Below, in pieces: positions 45,016 through 53,465 of a stretch of 64,000 nt of DNA. The position numbers and the translations under genes are program-made. The stretch is from Candidatus Manganitrophaceae bacterium (GTDB lineage: Bacteria; Nitrospirota; Nitrospiria; SBBL01; JAADHI01): the NCBI GenBank assembly GCA_012960925.1, contig DUAG01000048.1, forward strand, positions 26,325 through 90,324, given 5' to 3'. Under the pieces are notes generated by a model. The model was not told the origin of the DNA, did not search any database, and was given only the letters and a program-made list of their open reading frames with translations. Numbering within the stretch: position 1 is the stretch's first letter; every line of letters begins with the position of its first letter.

Positions 45016-46593
45016 CTACTGGGAGTTTTTGTTGTTAATAATGTGTAGTTTTGTTGTTAGTGTTGAGGTTTGGATATACATCAAGTCCGCATTTTGAAAG
45101 CCTGTTATTGTGGGAAATCCGGAGAAAGATCCGGAGATAAGTGAAAGGGGAGGGGATGAAATGGATTTAGACTGCCATTCTCCAACAAATTGACCGCTCC
45201 CATCCCCGAAGAAAAGGTGTATTTTATTATCTTGCGCATTGGTCACAGCAACATCGATATTTCCTTCTAAGTTATATTCGCCGACGGCCATTTTCCCTGG
45301 AGGGAAAGTGGTGGACATCACGCTAGCGGGTGTGAAATTTCCAGTGCCATCTCCCAGAAATACAGATAATTTATTTGTTGGTGGTGTATGTGCCGCAACG
45401 AGATCCCCTATCCCATCTCCATTGATATCCGCAGATATCAGTGCCTCAACCGGTGCGGAAAATAGCATCGATATCCGCTGAATTGAAAAAAAACCCTGTT
45501 CGTTTGCTTTGAGAATCACAAGGTCACGTCCTCCTTCCAGAACGACGGCGATTTCTTTGCGCCCATTTCCATTAAAGTCTCCCGGGAGCAACTGTTTCGG
45601 CACGCCGTTGATGGAAACGGTTTGTGGTGGGCTAAAGAAAACAGGTGAATGTGTGCCGGGTGGGTTTCTATCTTGAAGGAAGATGATGACTTTACCTGTA
45701 TCTGTTCCGATTGCAAGATCAGAAACAGGCGTAAAGAGACCAGCTTCAGGAGGATCATGAAACCGCCCGCTGACCAAAAATTGGGGTACTCCGCTTACTG
45801 TTGGAATCGTTAGTATTTCTGTATTTATTTCGGGGGTAAAGTTGGCCTGAGTGGTTTCTTTCATCCCGGAAATAAAGATAACTTCTCCCCCAGGACCATT
45901 CGTATTTTGGCTTAGCACTGCTATGTCAGCAAGGAATTCTCTTAGACCAAGAAAATTGACGAAATCACCAACAACCAATGAAACAGGGTTCGAAACAGGG
46001 GGAGCATCTTTCCTGGTAAATGAGGGAGGTTGATTAGGACCAGGAAAGTTTCCTAGATTAAAGATTACACTCCCGTCAGCACTGTTTCTGGAGACCATGT
46101 CGATAATTTCATCGCCATTAAAGTCGATGGTATTACTAGGGGAGACCGGGAGTCCGCCAACGACAATTTCATCCACACTTTGATCAAGTGTTTTAGGCGT
46201 TTCTTCTAATGTGGTTAAAATGATTGTTGCAGTCTCGAAGACCTCTGGATTTTCTACGCTTCTGGCCTCCAGCCTGGCGGTTTGCCCAAATTGTGCATCT
46301 TCTCTAGCAGTATAGATCACGCTGTTATTGTCTTCTGGATCCGTTACCATTGTCCCACCCCCGAAGACGGGTTTCCAAGTAACCGCTGGATTCAAGGTTC
46401 CTGAGACTTTCGCCTTGAAGGTAACCTTTCCCCGAGGCGGAAGCATAAAAAAACCCGATTGAGGCGTTTGGCCTCCATCACCCGGTGTAATTGTGACGAC
46501 CACCGGGTCATTTGATCCTTTTGTGCCGCATCCGGGGAAAAGCCATCCTCCGAACAAAAACAGGAGGATGATAAACGTGTATCTTTTCAGCAT
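45016..46593 (-). CDS. FG-GAP/VCBS-repeat lipoprotein
   Basis: A 525-aa surface or periplasmic lipoprotein. The signal peptide ends in a lipobox-like LFPGC near residue 22. Residues about 30-130 resemble a bacterial Ig-like domain (VTFKAKVSGTLNPAVTWKP). The rest carries calcium-binding FG-GAP-like units of an integrin-type beta-propeller: DFNGDEIIDMVS, DFNGNGRKEIAV and DINGDGIGDLVA. Such proteins are usually exported adhesins or cell-envelope proteins of unknown function. It is monocistronic and less compact in codon style than its housekeeping neighbours. Confidence 0.8.
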   Translation of the reverse strand: MLKRYTFIILLFLFGGWLFPGCGTKGSNDPVVVTITPGDGGQTPQSGFFMLPPRGKVTFKAKVSGTLNPAVTWKPVFGGGTMVTDPEDNNSVIYTAREDAQFGQTARLEARSVENPEVFETATIILTTLEETPKTLDQSVDEIVVGGLPVSPSNTIDFNGDEIIDMVSRNSADGSVIFNLGNFPGPNQPPSFTRKDAPPVSNPVSLVVGDFVNFLGLREFLADIAVLSQNTNGPGGEVIFISGMKETTQANFTPEINTEILTIPTVSGVPQFLVSGRFHDPPEAGLFTPVSDLAIGTDTGKVIIFLQDRNPPGTHSPVFFSPPQTVSINGVPKQLLPGDFNGNGRKEIAVVLEGGRDLVILKANEQGFFSIQRISMLFSAPVEALISADINGDGIGDLVAAHTPPTNKLSVFLGDGTGNFTPASVMSTTFPPGKMAVGEYNLEGNIDVAVTNAQDNKIHLFFGDGSGQFVGEWQSKSISSPPLSLISGSFSGFPTITGFQNADLMYIQTSTLTTKLHIINNKNSQ

Positions 46594-46756
46594 AATTCTT
46601 CTCAGTTGTTCACCTTAGACCGAACCCATCGGAGAAAATCAGAAACGCTTCAGTATATTCTTCTTTCCCCTCGGCTTCAAGCTCAGTAAGGGGTTTGTAT
46701 CATGGCCCACGCACCTCTGATTTCTACCTAAGGATGAAACATGGTATATTCCTGAA

Positions 46757-47545
46757 ATGGTTGATTTGGAAGCTTTTAAAAAGATTGCTGTTCAGGCGGC
46801 GAAGCGGGGCGGGAAAATTCTGAAGGCGGGGCTTCAGCAGGAGATCACGGTTTCCTACAAGGAGGCGCTCGAGATTGTGACCAATATTGATACCCGCTCC
46901 GAAAAGGCCATCGTGACACTGATCAGCCGGTATTTTCCCGACCACCAGATCATGGCCGAAGAGGGCTCTGGAAGAGAGAGCCGGTCTCCGTATAAATGGA
47001 TTATCGACCCTTTGGACGGGACGACTAATTTTTCCCACCGCTTTCCCTTTTTTTGTGTCTCCATCGCCCTGGAGGTGAAGGGCCGCGTTTGCCTGGGCGT
47101 CATTTATGATCCCGTCCGTCGGGAACTCTTTAGCGCTGAAAAAGGGAAGGGGGCTTTTTTGAATGGCTTGCCCATTCAGATCTCTTCAGTCAAAGGTCTG
47201 AAGCAGAGCCTTCTGGTCACCGGTTTTTCCTACGATATTCAGACCGATCCGGAAAATACCTTCAATCATTTTATTAATTTTACCCTCAATGCCCAGGCGG
47301 TCAGGAGGACGGGGTCGGCGGCCCTGGATCTTTGCTATGTCGCCGCAGGTCGTTTTGACGGGTTTTGGGAGACGAAGCTGCGTCCCTGGGACATTGCAGC
47401 CGGATCACTTATTCTGAGGGAAGCTGGAGGAAGAATCACCGACTTCACGGGCGGAGCTTACTCTATTTACGAGGACGAAATCCTGGCGACCAACAGAAAG
47501 ATTCACAAAGAGATGATAGAGATCCTGAAAAAGAAGAAAACGTAA
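46757..47545 (+). CDS. suhB: Inositol-1-monophosphatase family protein (SuhB type)
   Basis: A 262-aa magnesium-dependent phosphatase. Metal sites are MAEEGSG near residue 70, IDPLDGTTNFSHRFPFF near 88 and WDIAAGSLILREAGG near 215. In E. coli SuhB also works in rRNA antitermination; the phosphatase role may be on inositol phosphates or related sugars. It converges with the S2P gene with a 26-nt gap. The ribosome binding site is not clear. Confidence 0.9.
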   Translation: MVDLEAFKKIAVQAAKRGGKILKAGLQQEITVSYKEALEIVTNIDTRSEKAIVTLISRYFPDHQIMAEEGSGRESRSPYKWIIDPLDGTTNFSHRFPFFCVSIALEVKGRVCLGVIYDPVRRELFSAEKGKGAFLNGLPIQISSVKGLKQSLLVTGFSYDIQTDPENTFNHFINFTLNAQAVRRTGSAALDLCYVAAGRFDGFWETKLRPWDIAAGSLILREAGGRITDFTGGAYSIYEDEILATNRKIHKEMIEILKKKKT

Positions 47546-47571
47546 CGAGAGGATGAATCCGGGTCCTGCCC

Positions 47572-48600
47572 TCAGGAACCGGGCATGAAGGGGGTCGGCA
47601 TAAAGGTAATAATGAAGAGGACGAGTGATCCCCAGCCGACCAACTGATGTTTAAGGTCGAGGGGGGCGTTTTCATCCATCGTGGGAGGGTGCCGTACGCC
47701 AAGCACGGCGGTCAAACCGGCCCAGAGCAGCCACCCCGTCCAACCGGTCACTCCAAGCACGATGAGGACGAAGACCATTCCGATTGAAACAAAACGTTGT
47801 TTTTGACCCAGCAGGGCATAGGCGATGTGCCCCCCATCCAATTGCCCGATCGGGAGAAGGTTCAGCGAAGTCACAAAAAATCCGATCCATCCGGCAAAGG
47901 CAACAGAGTTCAAAGCGATGTCAAATCCGGCCGGAGGGTTTTTCCCGAGGATGGAGGCGATGGCCGTGAAAATGAGTGGATCTCCCAGTCGGAAAAGGGA
48001 TCTTCCCGCTTCCATCTCCACAATCTTGGAAGATTGCAAGCCGATAATCACCGCAAGAACCGAAATCACAAAGCCCGCAATCGGACCCGCCGCGCCGATA
48101 TCCAGTAGTGCGGTTTTCTTCACGATGGGAGACTTCATCCGGATGAAGGCTCCGAAGGTTCCGATACCAAATATAAAGTTGCCGGGCCAAGGGCCTGGCA
48201 TAAAATAGGGCGGCGTTGTCTTCACCCCATAGAATTTTGCTGTGATGTAGTGACCCATTTCATGAACAAACAGGATGGACATCAGTGCGAGTGAAAAGGG
48301 ACCCCCTTTGAGCAGATCCGCCGGATTTTTAAACGGAAGCCCCCCCTCCATGCGAGAGCCCGCAACCAGGGTCGTGAGAACGGTCAGGAAAAAGAGAATG
48401 CCCGGGATGATAAAATCGACCTTGTCGTCTTCTGCAATCTCCTGTGAATCCCCCTCTGCGATTGAAAGAGAGACGCTCTCCTCATAAGGTTGGGGTTGGC
48501 CGTTTGCCATCGGATCAGGCCCGAGTATTTCCCCTTTTTCTTTGTATCGCTCTGGAGTCAGGGTGACTTCAGGGATTGTTTCTTCGCCCTCATGGTTCAT
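47572..48600 (-). CDS. Site-2 protease family (M50) membrane metalloprotease
   Basis: A 342-aa integral membrane protease. The zinc motif HEMGH lies near residue 110 in a helix and is followed by AKFYGVKTTPPYFMPGP. The second metal motif LLPIGQLDGGHIAYALLG lies near 243-260. This layout (FxMPxP after HExxH, no PDZ domain) matches the EGY/M50 group similar to chloroplast EGY1 rather than RseP. A soluble, acidic N-terminal region of about 65 residues precedes the first helix. The substrate is unknown. A small Sm-like gene lies directly upstream. Confidence 0.87.
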   Translation of the reverse strand: MNHEGEETIPEVTLTPERYKEKGEILGPDPMANGQPQPYEESVSLSIAEGDSQEIAEDDKVDFIIPGILFFLTVLTTLVAGSRMEGGLPFKNPADLLKGGPFSLALMSILFVHEMGHYITAKFYGVKTTPPYFMPGPWPGNFIFGIGTFGAFIRMKSPIVKKTALLDIGAAGPIAGFVISVLAVIIGLQSSKIVEMEAGRSLFRLGDPLIFTAIASILGKNPPAGFDIALNSVAFAGWIGFFVTSLNLLPIGQLDGGHIAYALLGQKQRFVSIGMVFVLIVLGVTGWTGWLLWAGLTAVLGVRHPPTMDENAPLDLKHQLVGWGSLVLFIITFMPTPFMPGS

Positions 48601-48603
48601 CGT

Positions 48604-48786
48604 CTAAACCTCTCCGCCCGATGCTTCCTGTATATCTGAAATGTAAGCCATCGGCAGGGTCATCAAGTCATTTATGGTTTGAAGGTGAATTTCATCTTCA
48701 CCGGCCCCGACCAGCTTTCCCGTGTAAATCATTCCATTGTAGACTACCGTTACGTTCTTCCCCTGAAGCAACTGTAAATAATCCAT
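48604..48786 (-). CDS. Small Sm/LSm-like protein
   Basis: A 60-aa protein. I take ATG 48786 after AAGGGGGAA; a longer frame begins at 48852. The sequence LLQGKNVTVVYNGMIYTGKLVGAGEDEIHLQ has the spacing of an Sm-like beta-barrel strand pattern, as in Hfq or short RNA-binding proteins, but it is only a resemblance. It ends 3 nt before the protease gene on the same strand, so the two are probably co-expressed. Confidence 0.5.
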   Translation of the reverse strand: MDYLQLLQGKNVTVVYNGMIYTGKLVGAGEDEIHLQTINDLMTLPMAYISDIQEASGGEV

Positions 48787-48960
48787 TTCCCCCTTCGTCT
48801 TGATCGTAAGGTAATCGTTCTTCAATTTCCGGATTGTGGGATTTTCACACACACCTGCAGGCTATCATAAGCAAGTATAGTCGCCTTTTATTCCTGGGGC
48901 AAGACGAATACGAAAAACAGGCCGAGTGGAGGGGGGACTAGCACGATAGGGAGCAGTGTT

Positions 48961-49287
48961 TTAACGCGTTTTTCCGGATGCGATGGGAAGGGCTTTTTCA
49001 TTTATTTTCCTGGCTGAACGGTCCGCATCATAAACAGCCCAGACCCGAAAGGAAGCAAATGTAATGATGCGGGCCACCAACCCGATGGAAAAGGGGATAT
49101 TCCCACGAAGAATTTCCAACCAGTCCTCAGGGAGAAGGTAGGGTTTTAAGACAGCATCTGCAACAAGGAACGCACACCCTTTCTTCCATTCTCCATTGTA
49201 AAATTGCCCCAAGCCAGGGAGAAAACCGGAAAGGATAAAAGCCAGCTCGTTGTATTTGGATTTATCGAGATCTAATTTGAATTTCAT
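48961..49287 (-). CDS. Small membrane protein with TM2-like motif
   Basis: A 108-aa protein. FILSGFLPGLGQFYNGEWKKG near residues 17-37 is the TM2-like turn found in many small bacterial membrane proteins. Two further hydrophobic segments follow. The start is uncertain: the frame stays open to 49374, and none of the candidate starts has a good ribosome binding site. I chose the ATG directly before the hydrophobic core. Function unknown. Confidence 0.55.
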   Translation of the reverse strand: MKFKLDLDKSKYNELAFILSGFLPGLGQFYNGEWKKGCAFLVADAVLKPYLLPEDWLEILRGNIPFSIGLVARIITFASFRVWAVYDADRSARKINEKALPIASGKTR

Positions 49288-49374
49288 GAGGGTCGGAGTG
49301 ACGCACACAATCATAAAGGATTGGCAATCATATAAGAAACTGCCATATTTGTCAAAAATATCCGCCAGATCCAA

Positions 49375-49404
49375 TTGACGCCGAAGAAGAGATGGTGCTA
49401 TAAA
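49375..49404 (+). promoter_or_regulatory. Extended -10 promoter of tRNA-Met
   Basis: TTGACG (49375-49380), an 18-nt spacer ending TGC, TATAAA (49399-49404). The GGTGCTATAAA block is the same as in the promoter at 27678. The tRNA begins 70 nt downstream. Confidence 0.6.
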
Positions 49405-49473
49405 CTAGCTCCAGTCGGTCTTATATCGAATATGACCAGAGAATTTATAGTTATCCTCCGTGTTGACTTATTT

Positions 49474-49546
49474 GGCGGCGTAGCTCAGGTGGTAGAGCAG
49501 GTGAATCATAATCACTCGGTCGGGGGTTCAAGTCCCTCCGCCGCTA
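49474..49546 (+). tRNA. tRNA-Met (anticodon CAT)
   Basis: Cloverleaf by eye. The acceptor GGCGGCG pairs with CGCCGCT (terminal G-T pair). The D arm has TAGCTC/GAGC. The anticodon stem GGTGA/TCACT holds the loop ATCATAA (CAT). The T arm is GGGGG-TTCAAGT-CCCTC. CCA is not encoded. The paired first position argues against initiator tRNA, so it is elongator Met, or less likely the Ile isoacceptor with a modified C. Confidence 0.9.
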
Positions 49547-49590
49547 CAAACTCTTTTACTAAACGATTCGATCACTTCCATTAAACCTCT

Positions 49591-49609
49591 CAGCCCCAAA
49601 GCGGGGCTG
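49591..49609 (+). other. Hairpin downstream of tRNA-Met
   Basis: CAGCCCC pairs with GGGGCTG around a 5-nt loop (7-bp perfect stem). No T run follows directly, so it is only a possible terminator. Confidence 0.45.
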
Positions 49610-49743
49610 TGTCAAAAATGACTTTACGAATGTGGAAGTGATATTTTTTCCTGGAGAAAAAAGTCCTGGCTTATTTAGGGATCCCTAAAACAACAAAAGT
49701 TCAGTGAAAAACGATTGATAATAACGAAAAGGAGCGATAAGAG

Positions 49744-51600
49744 ATGAGTGCGGTCAGCGGCAAGAAAGAGACCTTTGAGTATAAAGCGGAAATGAATCAG
49801 CTTTTAAATCTGATTGTCCACTCCCTATACACACACCCTGAGATATTCTTAAGAGAACTGATTTCAAATGCCTCGGACGCCTCCAATAAAGTCCGTTATT
49901 TGCAAATGACGGATGACACAATTTTAGATCGCAATAAAGAATTGACGATTAAAATAGAGGTTGATGAAAAGGCACAGCGCTTTTCGATTGAAGACGCCGG
50001 TGTCGGCATGTCGCGTAAGGATTTGATCAATAACATCGGGAAGATCGCCTCTTCTGGAACATTAAAATTTTTAGAGCAAGCCAAAGGAGAGAAAGATGAT
50101 TTCGGCGATTTGATCGGGCAGTTTGGCGTGGGATTTTATTCGGCCTTCATGGTGACCGATCAGATTGTCATTGAAACGCGTTATGCCGACAAAGAGGGTG
50201 TCGGCTTGCGATGGACCTCATCGCTGGGCGGAAATTATACAATCGAAGAGATTGAACGGAAGGAAAGAGGGACGAAGATTTCTTTTCAGTTAAAGGATGA
50301 ATTCAAAGAATTATCAACGGAAGTAAGAATAAAAAACACGATTAAAAAATATTCAAACTTTGCTGATTTTCCGATTTATGTCGGGAAAGAGCAGGTAAAT
50401 ACCATCGCGCCCCTATGGACCCGGAAGGCAAAGGATCTTAAGGAGGAGGAGCTCAACGAGTTTTACAAATTTATTGCTAATGACTGGGAAGACCCTCTAG
50501 ATTATTTGTCTCTTTCGCTTGAAGGGGTCGGCGCGACATTCAAGGCCCTGCTGTTTATTCCTAAAAATGCGCCTTTTGAACTCATGAGGATGCAGGAGCA
50601 TAAGACCTTACAGCTCTATTCTAATCGCGTGATGATCATGGAAGATTGCAAAGACTTATTGCCGGAATATCTCCAGTTTGTCCGGGGGGTTGTGGACACG
50701 GAGGATCTGCCGCTCAATGTTTCGAGGGAAACGGTGCAGTCTTCGCCCGTGATGCAAAAAATAAAAACCACGCTCACCCAGAAAATCCTTGCCTGGCTCG
50801 ATAAAATGGCGACAAAGGAGTCAAAGAAGTATGCCGAATTTTATAGCACCTTTGGCAAGCTTTTTAAGTACGGGGTGAACAGCGATTTTTCAAACAAGGA
50901 AAAAATTGTTGACCTGCTGCGCTTTGAAAGCTCAGGGAAAAATGAGGGCGTCCTCTCCTCGTTTAAAGAGTACGTTACCCGCATGAAGGACGATCAGAAG
51001 GAGATTTATTATTTATCGGGTGAGAGCCGTGATCAAGTTGAAACCAATCCGAATATGGAATATTTTAAAAAACATGAGACAGAGGTTTTGTACCTGATCG
51101 ACCCTGTAGATGCTTTTATTATTCCATCCATTCCGGAGTATGATAAAAAGCCGGTTAAAGCCATCGACAAAGGCGATCTTGATTTACAAGGGGATGAAAA
51201 AGAAGGAGAGAAAGAAAAGAATCAACTCTCTAACGCACTGATTGATTTGTTTAAAGAAACGCTGAAAGACCGGGCGAAAGAGGTTCGGGTTTCAAAACGC
51301 CTTGTCGATTCGGCGGTGACCTTGGTCGCAAGCGCTGATGGCGCGGATAAGCATACCGAGCAGTTGATGAAAATGATGGGCCAGGAGGTGCCTTTATCCA
51401 AACGAATCCTGGAAGTGAATGCCGATCATCCTGTGATTCGGAATCTATCGAAACGCTATATCGCAAATGACAAAGACCCTCTGATCTCCAAATGCATCCT
51501 CGGACTTTTTGAAAGCGCGCAACTCATTGATGATGAACTGGTTTCCAAAAATACGTATGTCAAAAGAATGATGGAAATTATGGAGGAAGCAACACAATAA
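49744..51600 (+). CDS. htpG: Chaperone HtpG (Hsp90)
   Basis: A 618-aa ATP-dependent chaperone. The GHKL ATPase domain has ELISNASDASNKVRYLQ near residue 38, IEDAGVGMSRKDLINNIG near 85 and GQFGVGFYSAFMVTDQI near 122. The middle domain has LPLNVSRETVQ near 325. The C-terminal dimerisation domain lacks the MEEVD tail, as in bacteria. AAAAGGAG precedes the ATG. The DNA looks richer in A/T codons (TTA, ATT, AAA) than most neighbours. A long repeat A copy follows it in reverse orientation. Confidence 0.96.
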   Translation: MSAVSGKKETFEYKAEMNQLLNLIVHSLYTHPEIFLRELISNASDASNKVRYLQMTDDTILDRNKELTIKIEVDEKAQRFSIEDAGVGMSRKDLINNIGKIASSGTLKFLEQAKGEKDDFGDLIGQFGVGFYSAFMVTDQIVIETRYADKEGVGLRWTSSLGGNYTIEEIERKERGTKISFQLKDEFKELSTEVRIKNTIKKYSNFADFPIYVGKEQVNTIAPLWTRKAKDLKEEELNEFYKFIANDWEDPLDYLSLSLEGVGATFKALLFIPKNAPFELMRMQEHKTLQLYSNRVMIMEDCKDLLPEYLQFVRGVVDTEDLPLNVSRETVQSSPVMQKIKTTLTQKILAWLDKMATKESKKYAEFYSTFGKLFKYGVNSDFSNKEKIVDLLRFESSGKNEGVLSSFKEYVTRMKDDQKEIYYLSGESRDQVETNPNMEYFKKHETEVLYLIDPVDAFIIPSIPEYDKKPVKAIDKGDLDLQGDEKEGEKEKNQLSNALIDLFKETLKDRAKEVRVSKRLVDSAVTLVASADGADKHTEQLMKMMGQEVPLSKRILEVNADHPVIRNLSKRYIANDKDPLISKCILGLFESAQLIDDELVSKNTYVKRMMEIMEEATQ

Positions 51601-51609
51601 TTTGGTAAT

Positions 51610-51887
51610 GGAACCTCTGATTAAGTTCGGGTTGATTTTTTCAGGAGATAAAATGTTTCGATTCAAGGCGCAAATCGCAGAGGATGGTTCTCGCGAAGCC
51701 ATAGCCTGCTATTTGGAAGAACCACGCCCCAAAGGTGCGGATTCTTCGACCCGAAATGAAAAAGATCTTTATCTTTATACACTCGCTAACCTAGTACGCT
51801 CGCTGTGCGTGTTCAAGATTTTCAACGCAGAAGCGGGACATAAGTGCCCTAAAAAAACAATTTATGAGTTTTTCAGAGGTCCTTAGG
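51610..51887 (-). repeat. Repeat family A, copy 5 (long form, reverse orientation)
   Basis: Element of about 278 bp inverted relative to copies 1-4. It begins GGAACCTCTGATTAAG. It keeps the long interior and an open frame (ATG 51653 to about 51886) reading MFRFKAQIAEDGSREAIACY, matching the frame in copy 2 with mostly conservative changes. Confidence 0.85.
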
Positions 51888-51982
51888 GTACAGCATGCCC
51901 TTATTCTCCTCCATGGAGGCGTTGCTAATAGAAGGAGTTTCCCTCTGTAAGGTGACCTGTCATACAAAGGAAATGAGACTCT

Positions 51983-52156
51983 ATGCAACCCACGGAGGGT
52001 CGTTCCGGAAAAATTTTGAGGTCAAGGCTTGACCGTCGGACCTTCAATGATCCGAATTTCAAGAGACCTGAGCGCCGTAATGGTCTGGAAAGAAGATGCG
52101 GAAAAGACAGGAGAATTCTGTCAGGAAGAGACCCGAGGATTGCTTACGTCCTGTGA
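51983..52156 (+). CDS. Small arginine-rich protein with DRR/ERR motifs
   Basis: A 57-aa frame. It is very rich in Arg and Asp/Glu: SRLDRR, RPERRNGLERR, GKDRR and SGRDPR recur every 10-15 residues. The spacing resembles the 66-aa protein at 59781 (EERRDERR, GPERR, TDDRR). The ribosome binding site is poor (AAAGGA, 13 nt upstream). It lies in a 560-nt gap with no other gene. Coding status is uncertain; the shared composition with the second copy is the main support. Confidence 0.4.
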   Translation: MQPTEGRSGKILRSRLDRRTFNDPNFKRPERRNGLERRCGKDRRILSGRDPRIAYVL

Positions 52157-52376
52157 ATGGCATTTTTTGTCTCGTCGGGTCTTTCACTCAGCCTGATGAC
52201 TTCTCCTATGATATATCCCGGACCCGGAGTGATTCCCAAAATCAGCGATTGATAGACCACCAAGTCGCTTGAATAACAAGGCCAGAGACATTATGAGGGG
52301 TGACCGAGGCGTACTCACCTGTAGCCTGGGGGAGATCTGGGCCGATAACGCAGCCATCTCAGGCGAATCAGTGGTT

Positions 52377-52402
52377 CCTCATTCCGCAATCGCGGAATGA
52401 GG
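52377..52402. repeat. Perfect palindromic hairpin (REP-like)
   Basis: CCTCATTCCGC (52377-52387) pairs with GCGGAATGAGG (52392-52402) around AATC. A degenerate relative with CCTCATTCCG...CGGAAT occurs at 56792-56812 before the sigma factor gene end, so this may be a small repeat family. Confidence 0.65.
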
Positions 52403-52413
52403 GTGACTCCAAA

Positions 52414-52445
52414 ATGTTGACAGCTATCGCCGGATCTGTCAACAT
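52414..52445 (+). promoter_or_regulatory. Hairpin over the start region of the exported protein gene
   Basis: ATGTTGACAG (52414-52423) pairs perfectly with CTGTCAACAT (52436-52445), loop 12 nt. It ends 6 nt before ATG 52452 and there is no separate ribosome binding site. It also contains a TTGACA hexamer. Confidence 0.5.
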
Positions 52446-52451
52446 CCTGGG

Positions 52452-53441
52452 ATGATCCCACAGAACACGATCAAGGGTTTTTTGTTTGTCTTGCTCCTGG
52501 TCGTCGTTTATCCGTACACTATTCCCGATGCTTCCGCCGATACCGCTCCGCCTCCCCTGGTGGGGGAGGCGGAGGCCAGTTATCACTCCGACCGGTTTAT
52601 CTTTCGGGGGAGTGATGTGGATAATTTTCTTCTTATCATTCTGACCTTCGGTCGTGGGAGTAAGGAAATAAGCCTTTGGGGAGAGTTTTTTGGGGCGGTG
52701 TTCTACAAAAATGAGTGGTCTTTCCTCGAAGGCAATGACAAGTATTTCTATCGGGGAAAAGATCTGGAGAAGATTCAACCTTCATATTTTGCAAAGGCCG
52801 AGGGGTCTCCGGTATCGGGATTCAGGCTTCAGTATGATGGAGGTGATTTTACAATCAACATCTCCAGTGGACCGACTACCCCCCTGTATGTTTCTGACAA
52901 GGGGGCGAATCTTAAGAGAAGTATTGGTTTTTCTGAGGCGGTCGTTACCCTGAAGGGTATCGAATACTGGGGCGAACTTCTCCACGAGCCCTTGATCTGG
53001 AAGGGATTCGACGGCTTAAAAAGGTATAAAGGACTTTACAAGGAGTATCAGGGGTTTTATCTGACCACGGTGAAGGGACGCCAGATCTATTTTCACCAGA
53101 ATAAGGCAGATAGAGGCCAATTTTTAAAAGAGTATAACTTTTCGGAAACCCTGCAGAATGAAGGGGGCGTGATTCTCTCCGGGAATGAGGTGACCCATGA
53201 ATTCACGTCGCCGATTCCCTTAACAACACTTAAGGACGTCACGCCTCCCTTTGCCTTATATTCCGTTCCACAAAGGTGGCGCATCGAGGTGCCCTCCTTC
53301 GGGACTTTCTTTGTCTGGTCACGCCTCGAGATCGGGAAGAGATGGATATTCGGGGGTTACCATCTCATGGCAGTGGAAGGCATCATAAAAAGCGGGTCTG
53401 AGGAAGAGCGGATCTGGGGATTTGCGGAATATTTTCATTAA
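52452..53441 (+). CDS. Exported hypothetical protein
   Basis: A 329-aa protein. An N-terminal signal peptide (hydrophobic residues about 10-24, then PDASADTA) indicates export. The body is beta-rich with many aromatic residues (SDRFIFRGSDVDNFLLII; KEISLWGEFFG; GRQIYFHQNK) and ends in IWGFAEYFH. Its style is reminiscent of lipocalin-like AttH/CrtC proteins, whose last strand ends similarly, but this is a weak resemblance. It lies 24 nt upstream of glnD on the same strand and may be co-transcribed. Confidence 0.6.
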   Translation: MIPQNTIKGFLFVLLLVVVYPYTIPDASADTAPPPLVGEAEASYHSDRFIFRGSDVDNFLLIILTFGRGSKEISLWGEFFGAVFYKNEWSFLEGNDKYFYRGKDLEKIQPSYFAKAEGSPVSGFRLQYDGGDFTINISSGPTTPLYVSDKGANLKRSIGFSEAVVTLKGIEYWGELLHEPLIWKGFDGLKRYKGLYKEYQGFYLTTVKGRQIYFHQNKADRGQFLKEYNFSETLQNEGGVILSGNEVTHEFTSPIPLTTLKDVTPPFALYSVPQRWRIEVPSFGTFFVWSRLEIGKRWIFGGYHLMAVEGIIKSGSEEERIWGFAEYFH

Positions 53442-53465
53442 GTATGGAGGAGGCCTAAGCGGTCC

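Larger units (their letters stand above)
52157..52451. other. Intergenic region with two perfect hairpins
   Basis: About 295 bp with no gene. Its right half carries two hairpins listed separately (52377-52402 and 52414-52445), the second ending 6 nt before the next start codon. I see nothing recognisable in the left half. Confidence 0.5.

Noticed and set aside
49463..49468. TTGACT just before tRNA-Met as a -35 box
   Set aside because: It lies only a few bases from the mature tRNA 5' end, so it cannot position a start upstream of it; the promoter at 49375 fits better.
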